From Pseudomonas lini (GTDB lineage: Bacteria; Pseudomonadota; Gammaproteobacteria; Pseudomonadales; Pseudomonadaceae): a stretch of DNA of 64,000 nt. A program made the translations under genes and the position numbers. The notes beneath the pieces were generated by a model. The model did not search any database. It worked only from the letters and a program-made list of their open reading frames with translations, and was not told the DNA's origin. The stretch is taken from contig NZ_JYLB01000006.1 of the NCBI RefSeq assembly GCF_001042905.1, positions 62,001 through 126,000 on the forward strand, given 5' to 3'. Positions 35,232-44,403 of the stretch are shown here, one piece after another. Numbering within the stretch: the first letter of the stretch is position 1; each line of letters opens with the position of its first letter.

Positions 35232-37337
35232 CTACGCGCGCATGCGGGTGATGCGAATCACCCCGGTCAAGGCGCGCAGTTTCTTGATCACGCGGGCCAG
35301 ATGCACGCGGTCGTGCACACTGACCACCAGTTGGACCACGCTGATACGACCGTCGCGTTCGTCCATGCTGATTTTTTCGATATTGCCGTCGGCCGCGTTG
35401 ACGCTGCTGGCCAGCAGGGCGATCAGGCCGCGCTGGTGTTCCAGTTCGACGCGCAGCTCGACGTTGAATTCGCCGGTGACATCCTTGGCCCACGAGAGCT
35501 GGATGCATTTTTCCGGGTTGTGGCGGATTTCGCTGATGTTGCGACAGTTGTCCAGGTGCACCACCATGCCTTTGCCGGCGGAGAGGTGCCCGACAATCGG
35601 GTCGCCCGGGATCGGCGTGCAGCACTTGGCGTAACTGAGCACCAGACCTTCGGTGCCGCGAATCGCCAGCGGACCTTCCGGGCTTGGCAATTGCTCGCCT
35701 TCGCCGAGCAGGCGGCGGGCGACCACGTAAGCCATGCGATTGCCCAGGCCGATGTCTTCGAGCAGGTCTTCGATGAGTTCGAGGCGGTATTCGTGGAGCA
35801 TCAACTGCACGCGCTCGACCGGGACTTTTTCCAGGGAGCTGTCGAAACCGTTGAGTACCTTGTTCAGCAGGCGTTCGCCGAGGCTGATGGACTCGGAACG
35901 GCGTTGCAGTTTCAGCGCATGGCGGATGTGCGTCCGCGCTTTGCCGGTGACCACGAAGTTGAGCCAAGCCGGGTTCGGCCGCGCGCCCGGGGCGCTGACG
36001 ATCTCGACCGTGGAGCCGCTTTGCAGCGGTTCTGACAGCGGCGCGAGACGACGATTGATCCGACAGGCGATGCAGCTGTTGCCCACGTCGGTGTGCACCG
36101 CATAAGCGAAGTCGACTGCCGTGGAGCCTTTGGGAAGCTCCATGATCCGGCCTTTGGGCGTGAACACGTAGACCTCGTCCGGGAACAGGTCAATCTTCAC
36201 ACTCTCGATGAATTCCAGCGAATTGCCGGCCCGTTGCTGCATTTCCAGCACGCCTTTGACCCACTGGCGGGCGCGGGCGTGAGTGCCTTTGGGCTGCTCG
36301 TCGCCGCTGGATTTGTACAGCCAATGGGCGGCGATGCCGTTGTTGGCCATCTCTTCCATTTCACGGGTGCGGATCTGGATCTCGATCGGTACGCCGTGCA
36401 TGCCGAACAGCGTGGTGTGCAACGACTGATAGCCGTTGGCCTTGGGGATCGCGATGTAATCCTTGAAGCGCCCCGGCAACGGTTTGTACAAATTATGTAC
36501 AGCGCCCAGCACGCGGTAGCAGGTATCGACCTTGTCGACGATGATCCGGAACGCGTAGACGTCCATGATCTCGTTGAAGGCCCGACGCTTGCCGCGCATT
36601 TTCTTGTAGATGCCGTAGAGGTGTTTCTGACGACCGCTGACCTCGCCCTGAATGCCGTCGATGGCCAGGCAGTGGCTGAGGGACTCTTCGATCTTGTTGA
36701 CGATTTCCTTGCGGTTGCCCCGGGCGCGTTTGACCGCCTGGTTGATCCGCGCGGAACGCATCGGGTGCATCGCCTTGAAGCCGAGGTCTTCGAACTCTAT
36801 GCGGATGGCGTGCATGCCCAGCCGGTTGGCGATGGGCGCATAGATTTCCAGGGTTTCCTTGGCGATCCGCCGGCGTTTTTCGCCGGACAGTACTTCCAGC
36901 GTGCGCATGTTGTGCAGGCGGTCGGCCAGCTTGACCAGGATCACGCGAATGTCGCGCGCCATGGCCATGGCCATTTTCTGGAAGTTTTCGGCTTGGGCTT
37001 CGGCTTTGGTCTCGAAGTTCATCTGGGTCAGTTTGCTGACCCCGTCGACCAGTTCGGCCACGGTTTCGCCGAACTGCGCTTGCAGCGCTTCCTTGGCAAT
37101 ACCGGTGTCTTCGATCACGTCATGCAGCATCGCAGCCATCAGGCTCTGATGGTCCATGTGCATGTCGGCAAGAATATTCGCAACCGCGAGTGGGTGCGTG
37201 ACGTACGCCTCACCGCTGCGGCGGCGTTGGCCATCGTGGGCTTGTTCGGCGTAGAAGTACGCTCGGCGGACCAGATTGACCTGGTCCTTGCCGAGGTAGG
37301 TCGATAAGCGATCGGCGAGGGCGTCTATGCTCGGCAT
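35232..37337 (-). CDS. spoT: Bifunctional (p)ppGpp synthetase/hydrolase SpoT
   Basis: Encodes 701 residues that make and degrade the stringent-response alarmone (p)ppGpp. The N-terminal HD hydrolase (HDVIEDT near residue 72) is followed by the synthetase domain (YGIYKKMRGK, RIIVDKVDTCYRVLG), a TGS domain (VYVFTPKGRIMELPKGSTAVDFAY) and a C-terminal ACT domain. The HD motif is intact, as expected for SpoT rather than RelA. It is downstream of rpoZ and gmk, the conserved gmk-rpoZ-spoT order. Confidence 0.97.
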   Translation of the reverse strand: MPSIDALADRLSTYLGKDQVNLVRRAYFYAEQAHDGQRRRSGEAYVTHPLAVANILADMHMDHQSLMAAMLHDVIEDTGIAKEALQAQFGETVAELVDGVSKLTQMNFETKAEAQAENFQKMAMAMARDIRVILVKLADRLHNMRTLEVLSGEKRRRIAKETLEIYAPIANRLGMHAIRIEFEDLGFKAMHPMRSARINQAVKRARGNRKEIVNKIEESLSHCLAIDGIQGEVSGRQKHLYGIYKKMRGKRRAFNEIMDVYAFRIIVDKVDTCYRVLGAVHNLYKPLPGRFKDYIAIPKANGYQSLHTTLFGMHGVPIEIQIRTREMEEMANNGIAAHWLYKSSGDEQPKGTHARARQWVKGVLEMQQRAGNSLEFIESVKIDLFPDEVYVFTPKGRIMELPKGSTAVDFAYAVHTDVGNSCIACRINRRLAPLSEPLQSGSTVEIVSAPGARPNPAWLNFVVTGKARTHIRHALKLQRRSESISLGERLLNKVLNGFDSSLEKVPVERVQLMLHEYRLELIEDLLEDIGLGNRMAYVVARRLLGEGEQLPSPEGPLAIRGTEGLVLSYAKCCTPIPGDPIVGHLSAGKGMVVHLDNCRNISEIRHNPEKCIQLSWAKDVTGEFNVELRVELEHQRGLIALLASSVNAADGNIEKISMDERDGRISVVQLVVSVHDRVHLARVIKKLRALTGVIRITRMRA

Positions 37338-37394
37338 GATAATTCCTGCCGTTCGTTGTGACCCCGCGCCGTGCTACGTCGACCAGGCATGGAC

Positions 37395-37658
37395 TTATAC
37401 TGCCTCGTTGGACTCGTCCTCGAACGCTGCGAACAGCGGTTCGTCTTCGACGATTTCTGCGTTGGCGATGAACTCGTAGCTCATCAGGCCTTCGGCGATT
37501 TCACGCAGCGCTACAACAGTAGGCTTGTCGTTTTCCCACTGAACCAGGGGCTCTTTGCCGCCGGTGGCCAGTTGACGGGCACGCTTGGTGGACAGCATGA
37601 CCAGTTCAAAACGGTTTTCCACGTGGTTCAGGCAGTCTTCAACGGTTACGCGGGCCAT
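37395..37658 (-). CDS. rpoZ: RNA polymerase omega subunit
   Basis: Encodes 87 residues. MARVTVEDCLNHVENRFELV at the N-terminus and KRARQLATGGKEPLV are diagnostic of omega, which stabilises the beta-prime subunit and forms part of a ppGpp site. The start is placed at MARVTVEDC (37658); the frame stays open upstream but the extension does not match the family. It lies between gmk and spoT. Confidence 0.96.
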   Translation of the reverse strand: MARVTVEDCLNHVENRFELVMLSTKRARQLATGGKEPLVQWENDKPTVVALREIAEGLMSYEFIANAEIVEDEPLFAAFEDESNEAV

Positions 37659-37825
37659 GGTATTCCTCGGAGCGAATGCAATATGCGCGCTGCCCGGGTG
37701 GGCGAGCGGACTCAACAGTTTAAAAAATCACCAGCGATTAGGGAAGCGCTGATTTTTTGACCAGGCTCTTCAACGCGCTATAAGTGCCAATGTAAAGCCC
37801 TTGCAGCGGTTTTGGGAAGCGCTGT

Positions 37826-38446
37826 TTAGCCGAGCAATTCAGCCAATAATTTGCCATGACGCTGCTGCTGACGCTTCTGATGCAGCTGATTGGCGCGGAA
37901 AATCGCCTGCAAATCGCGCAGCGCGTGGGCGAAATCGTCGTTGATGATCAGGTAGTCGTAGTCGACGTAGTGGCTCATTTCACTGACGGCTTCGCGCATC
38001 CGGCCTTCGATGATCTCGTCGCTGTCCTGGCCGCGATTGTTCAGGCGCTGACGCAAGGCTTCCAGGGACGGCGGCAGGATGAAGATCGAACGTGCTTGGG
38101 GCATCAATTTGCGCACTTGCTCGGCACCCTGCCAGTCAATTTCCAGAATCAGGTCGTGGCCTTCATCCAGGGTCTGCTGCAGGTGGCTTTGCGAGGTGCC
38201 ATAGAGATTGCCGAACACTTCGGCGCGCTCGAGGAAATCCCCGTGCTCGATCATCTTCACGAACTCGCTGCGTTCGACGAAGTGATAGTTCACGCCGTTC
38301 ACTTCACCGGGGCGCATGGCGCGGGTGGTGTGGGAGACCGAGACACGGATCTCCTGATCAGCGTCGGTCAGGGCCTTGACCAGACTGCTCTTGCCCGCGC
38401 CCGAAGGGGCGGAAATGATGTACAGGGTGCCGGTGCTGTGGGTCAT
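37826..38446 (-). CDS. gmk: Guanylate kinase
   Basis: Encodes 206 residues that phosphorylate GMP to GDP. P-loop SGAGKSSLVKAL lies near residue 14, and the GMP-binding HTTRAMRPGEVNGVNYHF and EIDWQGAEQVR blocks follow. It is 12 bases downstream of yicC and upstream of rpoZ. Confidence 0.97.
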   Translation of the reverse strand: MTHSTGTLYIISAPSGAGKSSLVKALTDADQEIRVSVSHTTRAMRPGEVNGVNYHFVERSEFVKMIEHGDFLERAEVFGNLYGTSQSHLQQTLDEGHDLILEIDWQGAEQVRKLMPQARSIFILPPSLEALRQRLNNRGQDSDEIIEGRMREAVSEMSHYVDYDYLIINDDFAHALRDLQAIFRANQLHQKRQQQRHGKLLAELLG

Positions 38447-38458
38447 GTCGGGTTTGCC

Positions 38459-39322
38459 TTACTCAATATTCTGCACTTGTTCGCGCATCTGCTCGATCAA
38501 CACTTTGAGGTTGACCGCCGCTGTCGTGCTGCGCGGGTCGAAGGCTTTGGAGCCCAGTGTGTTGGCTTCGCGGTTGAGTTCCTGCATCAGGAAGTCGAGG
38601 CGCCGACCGGCAGCGCCGCCGGATTTGAGCACTCGGCGAACTTCGATGATGTGAGTGCTCAAGCGATCCAGTTCTTCGGCGACGTCGCTCTTTTGCGCGA
38701 GCATGACCATTTCCTGCTCCAGTCGCTGCGGGTCGAGGTCGGCCTTCATGTCGGTGAAGCGGTCGAGAACTTTCTGGCGTTGGGTGGCGAGCATCTGCGG
38801 GACCAGCTCACGCAGGATCACCACATCCCCTTCAATAGAGGTCAGGCGCTCGTTGATCAATCGCGCCAGCTCAGTGCCTTCGCGCTCGCGACCGGCCTTG
38901 AGTTCTTTCAGGCCCTGATGGAACAGCGCCAGGGCTTCGGCATTCAGCGCTTGCGGGTCGGCGGCATCGGCGACCAGCACGCCGGGCCAGGCCAGGACTT
39001 CCAGCGGGTTCAGTGCGGCCGGGTTCTTGATCAGACCGGCGACCGTCTCGGCGGCGGCGACCAGTTGCGCGGCGCGCTCGCGGTCCACTTGCAGCGGTTT
39101 GCCGGTGCTTTCTTCGGTAAAGCGCAGGGTGCATTCGAGCTTGCCCCGGGACAGTTCCTGACGCAGGCCTTCGCGGACCGCGCCTTCGAGGTCGCGGAAA
39201 GATTCCGGCAAACGCAGGTGGGGTTCCAGGTAGCGGCTGTTGACCGAGCGCAATTCCCAGCTCAGGGTGCCCTGGACGCCGGCTTTCTCGACGCGGGCGA
39301 AGGCGGTCATGCTGTGCACCAT
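38459..39322 (-). CDS. yicC: YicC family endoribonuclease-like protein
   Basis: Encodes 287 residues. MVHSMTAFARVE at the start, EVLAWPGVLV near residue 130 and the C-terminal DFLMQELNREANTLGSKAFD are signatures of YicC/YloC, described as an endoribonuclease in other bacteria. The start at 39322 has GAGGT six bases upstream. It is divergent from rph and lies before gmk, a common arrangement. Confidence 0.94.
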   Translation of the reverse strand: MVHSMTAFARVEKAGVQGTLSWELRSVNSRYLEPHLRLPESFRDLEGAVREGLRQELSRGKLECTLRFTEESTGKPLQVDRERAAQLVAAAETVAGLIKNPAALNPLEVLAWPGVLVADAADPQALNAEALALFHQGLKELKAGREREGTELARLINERLTSIEGDVVILRELVPQMLATQRQKVLDRFTDMKADLDPQRLEQEMVMLAQKSDVAEELDRLSTHIIEVRRVLKSGGAAGRRLDFLMQELNREANTLGSKAFDPRSTTAAVNLKVLIEQMREQVQNIE

Positions 39323-39524
39323 GGAGGTACCTCGCAATGCAGGTCGGCGCGTAACCCATGGTTCGCGGACCCGCTATCTGTGAATTAAAGCCGACAGGCA
39401 GCAAAGGCGCAGGATTGTAGCGCAGTGGGGCGGATGCGCCCAAACACACGCTGTGACAAAGAGCTGCAGGCCGTCGGCTAAGCTCTATTCAGGGGCTTCA
39501 ATCGTCGGGCGATTTTTTTAGAAG

Positions 39525-39553
39525 TGCCCACACGCGGCCCACGGCTCTATAAT
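39525..39553 (+). promoter_or_regulatory. Probable sigma-70 promoter of rph
   Basis: A consensus TATAAT at 39548-39553 has a weak -35 (TGCCCA) at 39525-39530 with 17-base spacing. It lies 38 bases before the rph start. Confidence 0.55.
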
Positions 39554-39590
39554 GCTCGGCAGTTTTCCGTCCCCCGTACAGGTAATCCCT

Positions 39591-40313
39591 ATGAAACGTC
39601 CAAGTGGTCGCGCTGCCGATCAGCTCCGCTCGATCCGCATTACCCGCAACTACACCAAACACGCCGAGGGTTCTGTACTGGTCGAGTTCGGTGATACCAA
39701 AGTCATCTGCACCGTCAGCGTCGAGAATGGCGTGCCACGTTTCCTGAAAGGTCAGGGCCAGGGTTGGTTGACCGCAGAATACGGCATGCTGCCGCGCGCC
39801 ACTGGCGAACGTAACCAGCGTGAAGCGAGCCGCGGCAAGCAAGGCGGCCGTACTCTGGAAATCCAGCGTTTGATCGGCCGTTCCCTGCGCGCTGCGCTGG
39901 ACATGTCCAAGCTGGGCGACGTCACCCTGTACGTCGACTGCGACGTGATCCAGGCTGACGGCGGCACCCGCACCGCGTCCATCACCGGTGCCATGGTTGC
40001 ACTGATCGACGCCTTGAAAGTGATCAAGAAGCGCGGCGGCCTGAAAGGTGGCGACCCGCTCAAGCAAATGATCGCGGCCGTTTCGGTGGGCATGTACCAG
40101 GGCGAGCCTGTGCTTGACCTCGACTACCTGGAAGACTCGGCTGCCGAGACTGACCTCAACGTGGTGATGACCAGCACTGGCGGTTTCATCGAAGTTCAGG
40201 GCACTGCCGAAGGCGCGCCGTTCCAGCCGGAAGAGCTGAACGCGATGCTGGCGCTGGCGAAGAAAGGCATGAACGAGATTTTCGAACTGCAGAAGGCTGC
40301 ACTGGCCGACTGA
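39591..40313 (+). CDS. rph: Ribonuclease PH
   Basis: Encodes 240 residues, the usual length. The enzyme trims tRNA 3' ends phosphorolytically. MKRPSGRAADQLRSIRIT at the start, the GWLTAEYGMLPRATGERNQRE block and CDVIQADGGTRTASITGA (catalytic Asp region) are diagnostic. The ATG follows CAGGTAATCCCT. It is divergent from yicC. Confidence 0.97.
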   Translation: MKRPSGRAADQLRSIRITRNYTKHAEGSVLVEFGDTKVICTVSVENGVPRFLKGQGQGWLTAEYGMLPRATGERNQREASRGKQGGRTLEIQRLIGRSLRAALDMSKLGDVTLYVDCDVIQADGGTRTASITGAMVALIDALKVIKKRGGLKGGDPLKQMIAAVSVGMYQGEPVLDLDYLEDSAAETDLNVVMTSTGGFIEVQGTAEGAPFQPEELNAMLALAKKGMNEIFELQKAALAD

Positions 40314-40342
40314 TTGTTTTGACGCCCGGCAAGGAGAGCGCC

Positions 40343-40711
40343 ATGAGTGATGAGCAGCAGTTGCTTCCCACCCCGAGTCCCGAGGCTCGCCAGTGGGCGA
40401 TGTTTTGTCACCTCTCGGCGTTTCTCGGTGTCTGGTTTCCATTCGGTCACCTGATCGGGCCGCTGATACTCTGGCAGTGGAAGCGTGAAACCGATCCGTT
40501 CATCGACGCCCAAGGCAAGGAAGCACTGAACTTTCAGATCACCGTGGCCCTGGTCTCGGGCATCTGTTATCTGCTGATGCTGGTGTTGATTGGCTTTGCG
40601 CTGCTGCCGTTGGTGCTGATCGGGGCGATGGTGCTGTGCATCATTGCCGGGCTCAAGGCCAATGACGGGGTGCCTTATCGTTATCCCTTCACCTGGCGGT
40701 TGGTGACATAA
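40343..40711 (+). CDS. DUF4870 family membrane protein
   Basis: Encodes 122 residues with three likely membrane helices. ARQWAMFCHLSAFLGVWFPFGHLIGPL, WQWKRETDPFIDAQGKEALNFQ and the C-terminal GVPYRYPFTWRLV are typical of DUF4870 (Tic20-like). AAGGAGAG precedes the ATG at 40343. It is 29 bases downstream of rph, probably the same transcript. The function is unknown. Confidence 0.9.
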   Translation: MSDEQQLLPTPSPEARQWAMFCHLSAFLGVWFPFGHLIGPLILWQWKRETDPFIDAQGKEALNFQITVALVSGICYLLMLVLIGFALLPLVLIGAMVLCIIAGLKANDGVPYRYPFTWRLVT

Positions 40712-40728
40712 GTACGCCGCTGATCCCC

Positions 40729-40833
40729 TGTGGGAGCGGCGGTGCGACGATTCGACTTGCTCGCGAATGCGGTGGGTCAGTCGATACTAATGTCGCCTGA
40801 CACGACGCCTACGCGAGCAAGCTCGCTCCCGCA
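40729..40833. repeat. Diverged REPIN doublet (GTGGGAGCGG type)
   Basis: TGTGGGAGCGGCGGTGCGAC at 40729 pairs imperfectly with ACGCGAGCAAGCTCGCTCCC at 40811-40830. The left arm carries an insertion relative to other copies in the window, so it appears decayed. Confidence 0.7.
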
Positions 40834-40852
40834 TTAGAAAATCATTGCCCAC

Positions 40853-40882
40853 AAAAAAGCCGACAGCGATGTCGGCTTTTTT
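40853..40882. terminator. Bidirectional Rho-independent terminator between DUF4870 and crc
   Basis: AAAAAAGCCGACA and TGTCGGCTTTTTT form a 13-pair stem around GCGA, with A and T runs on both sides, so it can terminate both converging genes. It ends 19 bases from the crc stop. Confidence 0.9.
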
Positions 40883-40900
40883 GCATCTGCGAAAACACGC

Positions 40901-41680
40901 TTAGATAGTCAGCGTCCAGTCGTAGTCCACGATCAGCGGTGCATGCTGCGAGAACCGTGGCTGACGTGGCAGGCGTGCGCTGCGTACGAAGCGGCGCAGG
41001 CCCGGGGTCAGTATCTGGTAGTCGAAGCGCCAGCCCAGGTTAAGCATCTCGGCCTGTTCGTTGTCCGGCCACCAGCTGTACTGGTCGCCTTCACGGCTGA
41101 CTTCGCGCAGGGCATCGACATAACCCATGTTGCCGACAATCTCGTCCATCCAGGCACGCTCAGGTGCCAGGAAGCCCGGAGATTGCTGGCTGTCGCGCCA
41201 GTTCTTGATATCCAGCTTCTGTTGCGCCACGTACAGCGAGCCACAATAAATGTACTCGCGACGTTTGCGTCGCTGTTTATCCAGATAACGGGCGAAGTCG
41301 TCCATTAGCTTGAACTTCTGGTTCAAGTCTTCATCGCCGTTCTGCCCCGAAGGGAGCAGCAAGGTCGCGATGCTGACCTTGTCGAAATCGGCTTGCAGGT
41401 AACGCCCGTAGCGGTCGGCCGTCTCGAAGCCGAGACCGCTGATGACTGCCTTCGGTTGCAACCGCGAGTACAAAGCCACGCCACCTTGGGCGGGAACTTC
41501 AGCTTCGCAGGCATAAAGGAAGTAGCCATCCAGTTGGAAGGCTGGATCGTCCAGTTCAAAGGCGGAGGCGCGGGTGTCCTGCAGGCAGATGACGTCGGCA
41601 TTCTGTGCTTGCAGCCAACTGAGCAAACCACGCTCGACTGCAGCCTGAATACCATTGACGTTCACACTGATGATCCGCAT
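40901..41680 (-). CDS. crc: Catabolite repression control protein Crc
   Basis: Encodes 259 residues of the exonuclease III/endonuclease-phosphatase fold. In Pseudomonas Crc works with Hfq to block translation of catabolic mRNAs; it lacks nuclease activity. The N-terminus MRIISVNVNGIQAAVERGLL, the length and the divergent position next to pyrE match Crc rather than xthA. The start at 41680 begins this conserved sequence; an in-frame upstream extension is unsupported. Confidence 0.93.
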   Translation of the reverse strand: MRIISVNVNGIQAAVERGLLSWLQAQNADVICLQDTRASAFELDDPAFQLDGYFLYACEAEVPAQGGVALYSRLQPKAVISGLGFETADRYGRYLQADFDKVSIATLLLPSGQNGDEDLNQKFKLMDDFARYLDKQRRKRREYIYCGSLYVAQQKLDIKNWRDSQQSPGFLAPERAWMDEIVGNMGYVDALREVSREGDQYSWWPDNEQAEMLNLGWRFDYQILTPGLRRFVRSARLPRQPRFSQHAPLIVDYDWTLTI

Positions 41681-41762
41681 AAGTGGCCCCAAAAATCGCG
41701 TGCGGGTATGATACACGGCGTCTACCTAATTAGCTAAATCCGTGGTATTTGGGGTTTTTTTC

Positions 41763-42407
41763 ATGCAAGCGTATCAGCGCGACTTCATTCGTTTTGCCAT
41801 TGATCGTGGCGTTTTGCGCTTCGGTGAGTTCACCCTGAAGTCCGGACGCACCAGTCCTTACTTCTTCAATGCCGGCCTGTTCAACTCGGGTTCCGCCCTG
41901 GCGCAGCTGGGTCGTTTCTATGCGGCAGCCATCGTCGAGAGCGGTATTTCGTTCGACGTGCTGTTCGGCCCGGCCTACAAAGGCATCCCGCTGGCGGCGA
42001 CTACTGCCGTGGCGCTGGCCGAACATCATGGCCGTGATCTGCCATGGTGCTTCAACCGCAAGGAAGCCAAGGCCCACGGCGAAGGCGGCAGCCTGGTCGG
42101 CGCGCCATTGACCGGCGACGTGCTGATCATCGACGACGTGATCACCGCAGGCACCGCCATCCGGGAAGTGATGCAGATCATCGCTTCCCAGGACGGCGCC
42201 AAGGCCGCGGGCGTGTTGATCGCCCTGAACCGTCAGGAGCGTGGCAACGGCGAATTGTCGGCCATCCAGGAAGTGGAGCGTGACTTCGGCATCCCGGTGA
42301 TCAGCATTGTTTCGCTGAATCAGGTGCTCGAGTTCCTGGCGGATGACCCGCAGCTCAAGCAACACCTGCCGGCAGTTGAAGCCTACCGCGCCCAATTCGG
42401 CGTCTAA
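41763..42407 (+). CDS. pyrE: Orotate phosphoribosyltransferase
   Basis: Encodes 214 residues of the pyrimidine pathway enzyme that joins orotate and PRPP to give OMP. FGEFTLKSGRTSPYFFNAGLF, FGPAYKGIPLA and the PRPP-binding DVLIIDDVITAGTA are diagnostic. MQAYQRDFIRFAI is the usual Pseudomonas start; the ribosome site is weak (GGGG within GTATTTGGGGTTT). It is divergent from crc with an 82-base gap. Confidence 0.97.
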   Translation: MQAYQRDFIRFAIDRGVLRFGEFTLKSGRTSPYFFNAGLFNSGSALAQLGRFYAAAIVESGISFDVLFGPAYKGIPLAATTAVALAEHHGRDLPWCFNRKEAKAHGEGGSLVGAPLTGDVLIIDDVITAGTAIREVMQIIASQDGAKAAGVLIALNRQERGNGELSAIQEVERDFGIPVISIVSLNQVLEFLADDPQLKQHLPAVEAYRAQFGV

Positions 42408-42411
42408 AGAA

Positions 42412-42440
42412 AAGGCCCTGTGAGAACAGGGCCTTATTTT
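42412..42440 (+). terminator. Rho-independent terminator of pyrE
   Basis: AAGGCCCTG and CAGGGCCTT form a perfect nine-pair stem around TGAGAA, followed by ATTTT. It starts five bases after the pyrE stop and marks the left edge of the accessory insertion. Confidence 0.9.
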
Positions 42441-42465
42441 GTGAGTGCTGGTGTCCGGGAGGCTG

Positions 42466-43335
42466 TTACTCCCGTAGGTGCAAGGCGCGTAACAAGGCAT
42501 CAATTTGCCCGAAGGCGTCCTGTTGCCACTGATCCGGTGTGCGATCACCGAGGATTTGGCTGTCTTCGACGAAACGTCTTACTGAGGTCGGGCCGTAGCC
42601 CTCGGCGATATCAAACTTTTCGCAGATGAACTGAAAACCCTGTTCGCCACTTCCCATTTCAAGTACTGGCCGACACTCTTCTGCGAGCGCGTCTATACCT
42701 CCGGGATAATTACGAACGCAATAGTAGATGTCGTACGCGTCCTTCTGTTTATGTCTTCCATTCAGGGCGTATCCCTTCATCGCAAGTAGTGCGGGGATCG
42801 AGCATACAGCGACCTCGACACGATTAGTGCCGCCCGTAGGCATTGGGCCCTCAATTGCAACCATCTGATAAAAACGCATGGCCAAGTCGGCGCCGTCTGC
42901 GCGTTGAACTGCAAAGTCGTTGAGAATGGGCGGCTTATTTTGGATGATTTCGGCGTCGCGCGGCATTAAGAAGTCCACGATCACATCTATAGCCGCTCCA
43001 CCATCCTGCACGGGAACCTGGCGAACGAGTTGGAATCGCCGAAGTTCCCCTCTTTGCTCATACCCATTACCCATCAGTGCCTCGATCAATGTCGCGTACT
43101 CACCATCACCGAGAGCCTCTGCGTCCAGGCTCAAATCGACATCAAGGGTCCCAACATGTTGCATATCGTCATTCGCAAGTAGAAGCCACGGCACCGCTCC
43201 ACCGATCACTGCAAACTTGCCTCTGAAGGAACCAAGAATTTGACCCATTTCGACTAGTACCGCCTTCACTGCAGTTGTCGTTCTGTTGTCATAATCCGAA
43301 GCAGATTGAGGCTCTTGAGGTACTAACGGGGCCAT
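42466..43335 (-). CDS. AbiEii/AbiGii-like nucleotidyltransferase toxin
   Basis: Encodes 289 residues. The nucleotidyltransferase signature is visible: GGAVPWLLL at residues 45-53, DVD at 65-67, and KDAYDIYY at 198-205 matching the AbiEii motif KDxxD. Type IV AbiE toxins transfer nucleotides to target RNA and give phage resistance by growth arrest; the target here is unknown. The start at 43335 is 13 bases inside the upstream antitoxin gene, the usual AbiEi-AbiEii coupling. The spelling of motif I differs from the common GSxxL form, so it may be a distant relative. Confidence 0.78.
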   Translation of the reverse strand: MAPLVPQEPQSASDYDNRTTTAVKAVLVEMGQILGSFRGKFAVIGGAVPWLLLANDDMQHVGTLDVDLSLDAEALGDGEYATLIEALMGNGYEQRGELRRFQLVRQVPVQDGGAAIDVIVDFLMPRDAEIIQNKPPILNDFAVQRADGADLAMRFYQMVAIEGPMPTGGTNRVEVAVCSIPALLAMKGYALNGRHKQKDAYDIYYCVRNYPGGIDALAEECRPVLEMGSGEQGFQFICEKFDIAEGYGPTSVRRFVEDSQILGDRTPDQWQQDAFGQIDALLRALHLRE

Positions 43336-44381
43336 GTCAGTTTTTCCTGGCGTAGATACTCGGCGGCTTCCTTTCCGCGTTCTCCTGCAACCGATAGGTC
43401 CAGATAGGTCTGAACTGGACTGGTGCATATGACGCCCGGAGCGGCTTCAGTGGTGTCCAATAGAAGTCCTTCGTCCTTGGGTAAAGTGATCACTACGTTT
43501 TCTCCCTTTGATGCGGGAACTAGTTGTAATGCCTTGACCAATTTTTCCAGACCTTCAATGTCCGTATAGAAGTAATTTGTGCTGACTCGAGCATAGGGAG
43601 CGAGCCATTGGGCGGCAGAAAATGAGGAAAAAAGCGCGTGTCCGTTGCTTCTTTCGCTGATCGCGTTCCGTGCCGCATTTTCCAATGCGCTGCCATGTAA
43701 GGTGGTATAGAACTTTTTACGGTCCCCTGATGGAAGCTCATACGCTTCGACCCATGCATCCAAAAGGGATTGAGGATCGGATAAACATACTCCCTCATTT
43801 GTGGCTCGTGCCCATTCTCGATTCAGCAGCGCTGTGCGGACATTACTGACTTGACCCAGACTCGCTCTGGCAGCTTCGGAGAGTTCCATCACCCGCCAGG
43901 CACGGTCCGGTTCCCGAAGCATCATACGAATGATTTGAGCTGACTTTGGTTTGAAGAGAGACTTCAGTTCCCTATTCTCCGAGGGCGGCTTGTCAGTAAC
44001 TTGATGGTCAATGAATACACCATCGAACGAAATCCAGGAATTACCTTCCAGGTCCAGATATCCGACACCTTTTTCCCGACACGCTTGTCTGGCAGCGGGC
44101 GAAAGATAAGGTGCGACTACGATAGGTGTAACATCTATGCCCCGCTCGTTTACATAGTCGCGAAGCTGAAGTATGGCTGCGTTGATGAATCTGGGCTGGC
44201 CACTTGCTTTCACCTCGCAGACCAGAGAGTGCGATTTCCCTGATGTGTTTATGTCGACAATGAAGTCGGGAGTCCAGGCTTTTGAAAGCGGGGCAGATTT
44301 CAGGCTTTTAATCTCGAGTATCGGTACCTTGCTCAGGAGGTTGTGCAGCGCCTCTCTTGAGTGTATTTCGAGCTCTTTCAT
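43323..44381 (-). CDS. AbiEi-like antitoxin with N-terminal PD-(D/E)XK-like domain
   Basis: Encodes 352 residues. Residues about 15-130 look like a restriction-endonuclease-like fold: PDF with Asp39, EVK at 56-58 and QLRDY at 72-76 (a QxxxY motif), then GVGYLDLEGNSW. A winged-helix-like segment follows (about 145-190, RVMELSEAARASLGQVSNVR), then an AbiEi-type C-terminal domain. The ATG at 44381 has AAGG eight bases upstream; a GTG at 44447 would extend the protein without a ribosome site. It overlaps the toxin gene. AbiEi proteins repress their own promoter and neutralise the toxin. GC is lower than in flanking core genes, consistent with transfer. Confidence 0.72.
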   Translation of the reverse strand: MKELEIHSREALHNLLSKVPILEIKSLKSAPLSKAWTPDFIVDINTSGKSHSLVCEVKASGQPRFINAAILQLRDYVNERGIDVTPIVVAPYLSPAARQACREKGVGYLDLEGNSWISFDGVFIDHQVTDKPPSENRELKSLFKPKSAQIIRMMLREPDRAWRVMELSEAARASLGQVSNVRTALLNREWARATNEGVCLSDPQSLLDAWVEAYELPSGDRKKFYTTLHGSALENAARNAISERSNGHALFSSFSAAQWLAPYARVSTNYFYTDIEGLEKLVKALQLVPASKGENVVITLPKDEGLLLDTTEAAPGVICTSPVQTYLDLSVAGERGKEAAEYLRQEKLTWPR

Positions 44382-44403
44382 TGATTTGACCTTTTTCAAC
44401 GAA

